Source of the DNA: Mesostigma viride
Taxonomy: Eukaryota; Streptophyta; Mesostigmatophyceae; Mesostigmatales; Mesostigmataceae
Reading direction: 5' to 3'
Length of the DNA: 64,000 nucleotides
NCBI GenBank assembly: GCA_009746045.1
Contig: RPFO01000059.1
Location: forward strand, 746,501 to 810,500
Below are positions 57,401-64,000 of this stretch, one piece after another (the stretch's first letter is position 1; every line of letters starts with the position of its first letter). A program made the position numbers and the translations under genes. Under the pieces are notes generated by a model. That model was not told where the DNA came from. It made no database searches and saw nothing but the letters and a program-made list of their open reading frames with translations.

Positions 57401-60400
57401 CCCAACATCCAGATCCGCGCCGCCATCCTGCGCATCCTCAAGGACGTGAGTAGGCATTATCTACCATTTCTGGAATCATGTACTCGGACTAGTGTACGCC
57501 CATGCACGTGTCGCGATGTTCTCGCAATAAGGGATTAGCATGCTTTGCTGTCCTGGCGGCGATCGGGCGTCCACTCAAGGGTGTGAGGAAGCATATATTT
57601 TGCACCGCTCCAGGGACGCTCTAGGGACATCCCCACCCTTGCATTTGCAGGTGACCTGCCACCTCGGCGTGCCTGCCAACAGCGTTTCTCATGTACCTTG
57701 TTGTATGCGGCGCCTTGAGCGAGTTATGATTTCTTCTTAGTGTCATGTATTCCTATTTTTTACTCCTTTCTCGGGCTCCTTTCTTTTTTGCTGCAAATTT
57801 TAGGCATCCGCTTGTGTGCCTCTGCTGCCACGAACCCTCCTTGCCACTGCCGCTTCTCTCGCAGATGAACCTGGACACCCTGGAGGAGCGCCACAAGCAC
57901 GCGATCAGGGAGAGCGGTATCGGCAAGGTGGGCGGGGACAGAAGACAGAAGTTGGGTGTGGGTTACTTTGAAAGGTTCGATGTGGCAGTGGGTGCTGGCA
58001 ACGTGAGGTGAACAAGGTAGTCAGTTTTTCGTGGCATATCTGGGTGGCTGGTGAGGAGTAGCAGCAGGGATTTTTGTTCTTCTTAGGTAGCAAATGGCGG
58101 CTTATGCGAGTGGGAGAGAACGTGGCCGGCTAGCACTCCCCCCATAGATACTTCCGCATAGCTTGAGCAATTAGGTTGCGAGGAGGCGAGCTGAGGCATT
58201 GATCATCAGCAGCATCTCCCCGCTTGCCTTGATCGAACACACGGTGACAACGCGTGATGACGGAACTACATAAAGCTACCGTATGTCAAGGAGACAACCA
58301 GCGCAGGCCAGAAATCTTATAAAGCGGGTGTGCATGAAGCTTGCGCGTGTCAGTATGTGTGCGTCCCGGGTACCGTGCGAGCACGACAGAGGGCTCCTGT
58401 CCGTCAATATGCTAAGTCTAGGGGGTTGAATCAGCCAGGGTGCTTGCATTCAGGGGTAAACCGTCGATGGTGTAAATCGTCGGTGCCCTGTGGATGGCAG
58501 CCTTCCTGCTTAGCGGCATGCCAGGCAAGCTTAACCGCATCATCCCCAACTTGGCCCATCACCACACGCACAGGTGCCTCAGGGCACGCCTCACGCTTGC
58601 TCGGCTGCGACACGGCGGTGCTCTGCTGTTCCTGTGGCCATCGCGCGGCGACATCTTTCTTCCTTTGCCGCTCGGCCATTCATCTATTTCTGCATGTGCT
58701 CCCACTCCCCTCGCAGCTACGTGTTGGGGACTACACTAGCATGGGTGCCCACCCCATGCTCATGCTCGTTCTCCCCTCTCTGCTTCTTGCGGGCCACCAT
58801 CGGTGGCCTCGCTGTGCCCTGGCCCCGTGTACTTGCGCAGGTGGTCATGTTCCTCTCGCGCTGCGACCAGGAGACGGCCCTCAACAAGAAGGTGGCGCGC
58901 AGCATCATCGAGGACTGGGTGAGCGGGCAGCGTGGGGGCATCTATCGGCAAGCACACTACCACTCTAGGGGCACGATCACTAGTCAACCCGAACCGCTAA
59001 ACCCTGGACACCAAACCATAGACTGGCTCATTACAAAGGACTGAGGGGGGCGTGGCCGGTGGGGTGTGTGATAAAGCCTAAACGGTCCACCCTAGTCTCC
59101 AAACCCCCAAACCTATGAACCCGAGCAAGTCCATTATCGGATATGTCAAGCTTGGGTCGCTGGTGACACGGGAGGTGTAGACCCTTCCAGTCTGGAGGGT
59201 GTTCCTGGTGCTCAATTTTTGTATCCCCTCTTATGGCAGGGGTCTGAATCTGCCAAAATGGTTCCACGAACGCAGACTGCCGCAGCCATTTGGGCATCCT
59301 CAATCGACAGAATGGGTTCCGTTGCCTGACCAACCGCGCGCTTGCCTGCTGCTGTGTACCTGCTGTTGTGTGCCTGCTGTTGTGTGCTCACCCCTGGTGA
59401 CATCGGTTGTTTCCGGCCCCCTGGCCGTATTCTTCCCTTCCGTTGCGCCAGAGCCGCCCCATTATCGGCGCCAGCACGCGCTACGAGGACGCAGCGCCAG
59501 AGGAGGAGACGGAGGAGCGCCGCAGCAAGAAGCAGTAAGTGCCCGCAGCAAGCAGCAGTGGGTGTCCGTAGCAACAAGGCAGTGGGTGGCCTCGTGGGCA
59601 GGGGGTGGTGCCGGCACACATAACAGGCACTGGGAGTGCCGGTGGGGTCGCAGCTATCTGCGTTCTGGGGATAGCTATCTGAGGGCAGTATTCCGTGTTT
59701 GTAGGGGTGTGGATGAGGTGAATCTCTGTTGACATTTTAGCGGTGTGTCTCCACTGGGAACGTTGCCTGAGAGGTCACTGTATCGGGCAGCGCAGGGATA
59801 CAGGTCACTCTAGCGCTACCTTGTTGTAGCTCTTAGCTCTACCTTGCTGGTCAATATCGTCCTTCATGGCTTGTTTGTCGACTGTGTCTGCCAGTTGGTT
59901 TGTCTGACGCTGAGAGCTGCCCAGGTGCTGGTGTGTGCGCGAGTAAGCACCCTCAAGTTTTGTGGCAGTGGGACCCCTATCGGCCGCCCTCTGTCTGTTG
60001 TGATCATCTCCCACGCCACGGCTGTGGCCTGCTTGGTACATCATGTCGGCTCTTGTAGATACTTGTTAGGTGTCTGTGACGGCCCGCTGTGAGCAGTGCC
60101 ACCCCATGGCCCCTGCGTACGTCATATGGTCATGTGGCCGAGGAGCGTGTACTAAAGTGTGTGGGCACTGGTTATGTGTCAAGGGTAAAGTCCCGAAGTC
60201 ATGGTGACAACACCAGCATCGCGTCTCACTCCTGCCTCTCCGTTCTCTGCCGTCCAGAGTCTCCTGGCTGTGCGTGTCTCTAATTATAAGGCCCCGTTGA
60301 CTTTGGCTCTGTATTTCGCATGGCCTCTTCCCCCCCAGGGTGGTGCGCAAGGCCCCTGAGGCCAGGTCTTCGGGCGGCCCCTCGGACGCAGCCGACACGG

Positions 60401-61891
60401 GCAAGGGGGTCGACAGCGAGCTCGACGCGCAGGGGCAGTGAGTGGGGACACACGTTTGACTGCTTGGGGTTTGGTGGGCAGTGAGTGGACAAATGAAGAA
60501 GGGTTGCAGTCTTCTGTTATGGGCTGTCAGGCGGGCAGTGAGTTGAGTGGAGCGAAGCGTTGCTGTCTGTTGGTTGGTTGGCATCAATTGGACAGACAGA
60601 GCCGTTGATTTGTCTGGTTGTTTCCTTTGCTGGCAGATTGGTGGGCAGTCCGTGGACCGATACAGTTGCTGGTTGCTTTGGTGGCCAGTCCGTGGACGGA
60701 AGCATTTATATGTAATCTTGTTGGGTTGTTGGGTTGGTGGCAAGGGGACAGAAGCCGCTAAGCCTCTACCGCTCTTTGTACTGTTGGCTTGGTTGGCCGT
60801 GAGTGGACGCACATGTCGTTTGTTTGTTGCCGCTGGCCAACTTGTTTGTTCGTTGTCGCTGGCTTGGTTAGGCCAAGGTTTGCTTTCATTTCGTGTCCTA
60901 CGCGTGTGGTTTTGCTGGAAGCTGGGTTGCTGGCATCCTTAGCATGGTGCGGCTCCTCTCATGCTGCTTCTGTCACCGAGCCGAGGGGAACCATTGGCGG
61001 GGGCGGAGAGAGAACGATCGCTTGTGCACGCTTCCCCCGTGGATGTGTCCAACCCCCCCCGTGTGCTTCGTAGTTGGTTCCTGCGTGGTTACCCTCCCCA
61101 ATCTTCTTTTTACCCAATCTCTTTCTTTGACCCGTTCTCTTTCTTTCGCCCGTTCTCATTTCTCCCATCCTCCTGTTCTACTTTTCCCGGCAGGCTGATG
61201 AGCCGCAAGGAGGCGGCGCGGCTGCACGCGCGCATCCCCGAGATGAGCCGCATGGACTTCAAGGTCCGCCCGCGCTCGATGGTGGAGGAGAAGGAGCGCA
61301 AGATGTCTGACAAGCACGCCAAGGTGCGTACAAGACGAGCACGCCAAGGTACCATGGCCATGCCTGCTCCCCATTCTAATATACTATGCACTAAATGCCG
61401 CTGTATGCACAGTTGCTTAATTATGCCTGGCTGCCTCATCACCAGCCCGAGCACCTCAAACAGTGAGAAATGCTTACAGCTCCCTTCACTGCTGCGCAGG
61501 CAGCTCCCTTCACTGCCGCACTGACAGCTCCCTTCACCGTTGCACCTGCTATCCTATCCCCAGCTGCCCCCTGCCCTTGCTTATTTCCTCGTCTCCCATG
61601 TTTCCGGACCCTGATGCTGTGCCTTCATGGAATAGCCCGGCTGCCAATAATGGAATCCAGTTACCTGATTTGTGGTAGCCTTGCGTCGCTTCGTTCAGGC
61701 ATCGGCAGGCAGCTGGAGCGGGCTCAGTTTGTTTGGTTAGATCAATCAATGCTGTCCTATCCCCACCATTGCTCCCTCCCTACGCCCCTTCACAGATGGC
61801 AAAGACGATCCAGAAGCTGCGCGCACCGAAGAAGATCGAACGTGCCATTAAGCCGAGCATTGAGGGTCGCGGCCTTGTGAAGACGCGCTAA
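54428..61891 (+). CDS. IWS1: Transcription elongation factor IWS1/Spn1
   Basis: IWS1/Spn1 binds Spt6 and RNA polymerase II and links elongation to mRNA processing and histone modification. I predict ten exons with all phases closing (582 residues): 54428-55156, 55649-55835, 56582-56735, 57316-57445, 57865-57927, 58841-58918, 59452-59534, 60339-60437, 61194-61323 and 61796-61891. Residues 1-243 are a charged disordered arm, acidic then Lys/Arg-rich, as in other IWS1 proteins. The conserved TFIIS N-terminal-like core runs from about 306 to 450: KKVMLLPEAVEML, SHDVLKVLRNWLEPMEDGSL, PNIQIRAAILRILKD, HAIRESGIGK and VVMFLSRCDQETALNKKVAR, then SRPIIGASTRYED. The C terminus ends with a basic IWS1-like tail, PSIEGRGLVKTR. 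Every intron is GT-AG. The start follows the first in-frame ATG after a CAG, so an upstream non-coding exon is possible. Confidence 0.92.
57130..57232. repeat. GT-rich stretch in IWS1 intron 3
   Basis: Irregular TGTGTG/TGCGTG sequence on the plus strand upstream of exon 57316-57445. Simple sequence, no gene. Confidence 0.7.
60433..60810 (+). repeat. Degenerate repeats of a 5'-splice-site-like motif in IWS1 intron 8
   Basis: The true donor at the end of exon 8 reads GGGGCA/GTGAGTGGGG. Within the next 370 bp, copies of GGGCAGTGAGTGGA-like sequence appear near 60477 and 60532, decayed copies (GGCAGTCCGTGGA, GGCCAGTCCGTGGA) near 60646 and 60682, and GGCCGTGAGTGGA near 60793, with TTGGTTGG-rich spacers. 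Confidence 0.6.
61476..61550. repeat. About 25-bp tandem repeat, three copies, in IWS1 intron 9
   Basis: CAGCTCCCTTCACTGC-type units repeat three times with small differences. Intronic. Confidence 0.7.
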
Positions 61892-61967
61892 GGCTGCATG
61901 CTGATCGGGGTCTTATTGAGGCAGCGCATGCGAAACCGCAGAGCATGAGGGTCTAATCCTGTTGGTC

Positions 61968-62032
61968 CCAAGGCTTCGCAAAGCATGCATTCGCAAAGCA
62001 TGGCTTCGCAACACATGGATTCGTAAAGGATG
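61968..62032. repeat. Short tandem repeat in the IWS1 3' flank
   Basis: Four to five copies of a GCTTCGCAAAGCATG-type unit of 15-17 bp, 75 bp beyond the IWS1 stop codon, so probably in the 3' UTR. Confidence 0.7.
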
Positions 62033-62314
62033 AATTACCTGTTGGCGGTACATCGATGCACTGCCCTGGTCTGTGCAACTTGGGAAGCCATGGCAGGGAG
62101 CTTCACTATGACAGGTGCAATGTTCAGCTATGAGCAAGAGTATCAATTGCAGCCAGAGTTTTTTGGTCTTGGCTGAGATATCTGGATGCTGAAAGCACCA
62201 AACGCATATCAATAAGACACTTTTGATTTTTCTTGGAAGTTGACCCCGGGCCGGTCACCCTGGCAATCGAACGGCTGTGTCCAAGTGTAGGCTGGGAGTT
62301 GCCAGGATTCCATA

Positions 62315-62520
62315 GGACGCCCGTGGGGAAGCGCCCGCGTGTGCGAATATACGGGAAGCACGCCAGACAGGTCCCCTAGGGTAGAGTTGTTGTATCTAGA
62401 GTTGTTGTTGATAGATGTTTGTAGATAGCTGTTGTAGATAGATTAGACCGGTAGGACTGTTTGCACCCATCCATCCATCCATATCGGGTGCTCCGTGACT
62501 CCCCAACGGGAGCACGAGAG
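62315..62520 (+). mobile_element. Solo LINE-B 3' UTR, 5'-truncated insertion
   Basis: GGGGAAGCGCCCGCGTGTGC, CACGCCAGA, CCCTAGGG, repeated TAGATAG words, TAGATTAGACCGGTAGGA, GTTTGCACCCATCCATCC and the terminal CTCCCCAACGGGAG stem-loop (62499-62512) follow in the same order as on the minus strand of LINE-B from 7440 to 7205. Only the last about 200 bp of the element are present. It lies about 420 bp downstream of the IWS1 stop codon. Confidence 0.85.
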
Positions 62521-62584
62521 CGACCTATTAATTAATTAATTAATTAATTAATTAATTAATTAATTAATTAATTAATAGGTCGCT
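62519..62584. repeat. 66-bp perfect palindrome around a TTAA tail
   Basis: AGCGACCTA, then twelve or so TTAA units, then TAGGTCGCT; every base pairs symmetrically about 62551/62552, and symmetry stops at 62518/62585. It begins at the end of the LINE-B 3' terminus. It could extrude a cruciform or form a long hairpin in single strands. Confidence 0.97.
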
Positions 62585-62589
62585 GAGGC

Positions 62590-63724
62590 CAGCCTTCATA
62601 GTTTGTTCAAGCCTCATCAACTTGTTGAAATGTGATCGAAGATCGACAAGCTAGGCAAATTGATTAATTAAGGGGACGGGACACCCCCGAATTTTTTGGC
62701 GCCAAAAATTCGCGCCGGAGCCGAAGGTCACAAATTTCACGTGCACGGTGCGCGCACCCCTTGCGGAAGTGGCCATGGCGACTGCGTTCAGGCGAAACTA
62801 CCACACTAGGGCAGGCGAAATGCAAAAATTTTACTCGAATCTAAAAGGAGATGAGTTTATGATGTTAGTTTGTGGCGGAAATCAGCTGGTTTACAATATT
62901 GCTGTTGTTTTTTTTGTGCCATCGGCATGGGGGGTAATCTGAATTTTTTGGTCGCGCGGAATGAAATAGAATTCATGATAGCGGCTGTAAAATAGCGGTT
63001 TTGGGGGCTGTTCTGACCTTGAAGCAGGCATTAATATCGGTTGCATCGAATTCGAAACCGAGCTGGTGCTTTTTGCCAGATTTTCGGCCATTATCGGTAA
63101 GTAATTGTTCAGACCTGCGCAGTGCGTGTCTGACCTGTCCATGGAAGAACGGCTGTTGTTGCGCGCCTGGGCGAGGGATTTACGAGGGCAAGGTACAGAT
63201 TTGTCGCGAACGTTTATCTGCTATCGGTGCTTTCTTCTATGAGCTCATCGTTCGAGGTTTTTTGCGTTCTTTTTGGGCAGTTTCCGCCAGCTAGCTCGCC
63301 GTCGCTTGCCGTTGTGTTGTCGAATACCTGGCAGCTTTAGATTGTTTTCGTTGATGTCGTGATCAGGGCCGCTTCAGTCGCAGCCTATAGCTCTTCGGGA
63401 AGGTATAAGGCATTTCATAAAACGTGTTCTGGCAAGGATGTTGTGCGTATGGACGCTTCTTGTTGTTTGAGAGTGACGCACCCTCTCCTCACAGGCCGCA
63501 GCGGCATCACAGCGCTCATGCGGTGAAGGGCCGCCAATGGTTTCTTTGCATTTTATCGTGCAGGGATGGAAGTGTTATAGTGATGATGATGTTGGAGATA
63601 TTGCATTTGTGTGACTGCATGTAGATAGCTGGCACCAATGGTTGTTTGAGCTTTCCTTTGTTATGATGATGTGACAAGACTACAATGTGCTGAGCCAACC
63701 ATGGTTGACATGCATGACTGCATT
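62590..63724. other. No gene recognised
   Basis: No supported reading frame, only short open stretches. At 62695-62706 there is TTTGGCGCCAAA, a symmetric E2F/DP-type site by sequence, embedded in a larger imperfect palindrome GAATTTTTTGGC/GCCAAAAATTC. A TTAATTAAGGGGACGGG sequence precedes it, but I could not find a matching inverted end. Confidence 0.4.
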
Positions 63725-64000
63725 AATTAATTATCAACATCACTCCGTTGGGAGTAGATGTAGCACATAGCCCTGAGAAGGGGCATATGGCTTTTAATAC
63801 ATTCTAGGCTACTTCATGCAGGGGTGGGAATGTAAGCTACCCCTGCTCTAGGTGCACCAGGGCACCCGCACCCTCATGGTCTATCACGCTATGCCCGGGT
63901 AAGGGGGGAGCATGCCTGTGAGGGGGAAGATCATCATGGCTATACAAAAACTAGAGCGTGGCATCTCAGCAGAGAGCAGCTCTCTGCATGGGCACAGCAT
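63725..64000 (-). repeat. SINE-like repeat, cut by the window end
   Basis: ATTAATTAATT, CTCCGTTGGGAG (63743-63754), ATGTAGCACATAGCCCTGAG, GGCATATGGC, GGGAAGATCATCATGGCTAT and a GCAGAGAG-CAG-CTCTCTGC hairpin follow in the same order as at 47285-47570, with high identity. Confidence 0.75.

Noticed and set aside
62660-63730. A second TTAA-flanked DNA transposon starting TTAAGGGGACGGG
   Set aside because: No matching inverted terminal repeat or second TTAA end could be found.

Overview
The window is eukaryotic nuclear DNA. It holds four spliced protein genes (GT-AG introns, one clear GC-AG intron) embedded in dense non-LTR retrotransposon debris. The conserved host genes are a plant/cyanobacterial-type neutral/alkaline invertase (GH100), the elongation factor IWS1/Spn1, a secreted-type protein ending in a root-cap/LEA-related domain, and a WD40-like protein. 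With GC-rich exons and LINEs of the kind seen in algae, this points to a green alga or another early-branching member of the green lineage. That placement is inference; I cannot name a species.

Layout. 1-12.9 kb is a transposon cluster: two inverted, very similar 5'-truncated LINE-A copies (about 0.2-1.4 and 6.0-6.95 kb), scrambled ORF1/ORF2 fragments and SINE-like repeats between them, and one nearly full-length LINE-B (7.2-12.5 kb, minus strand) carrying ORF1 and an endonuclease-reverse transcriptase ORF2 with a few frameshifts. 13.0-24.5 kb (minus) is the root-cap-domain gene; one 5.4-kb intron contains a 116-copy, 28-bp minisatellite (15.2-18.45 kb). 25.97-34.7 kb (plus) is the invertase in 12 exons, divergent from the previous gene. 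34.9-44.2 kb is a second transposon cluster: a LINE-D (minus), a piggyBac-like non-autonomous element with TTAA duplications next to it, reusable LINE end modules, a tandemly duplicated 408-412-bp unit containing a tRNA-like sequence, and a retroelement pol-like C-terminal fragment. 44.4-53.2 kb (minus) is the WD40-like gene. 54.4-61.9 kb (plus) is IWS1 in ten exons, divergent from the WD40-like gene. 62.3-64.0 kb returns to LINE/SINE ends, including a 66-bp perfect palindrome.

How the parts relate. The four genes form two divergent pairs; both intergenic promoter regions carry a triplet of a TGGCGAS heptamer. The mobile elements form an apparent LINE/SINE partnership: several families end in the same kind of covarying stem-loop followed by a TTAA/AATTT tail, and a roughly 280-370-bp non-coding repeat shares the LINE-A 3' end. 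Exon models were built by hand from splice sites, reading phase and remembered family motifs, so boundaries are predictions. First exons and one internal exon of the root-cap gene are the least certain parts.
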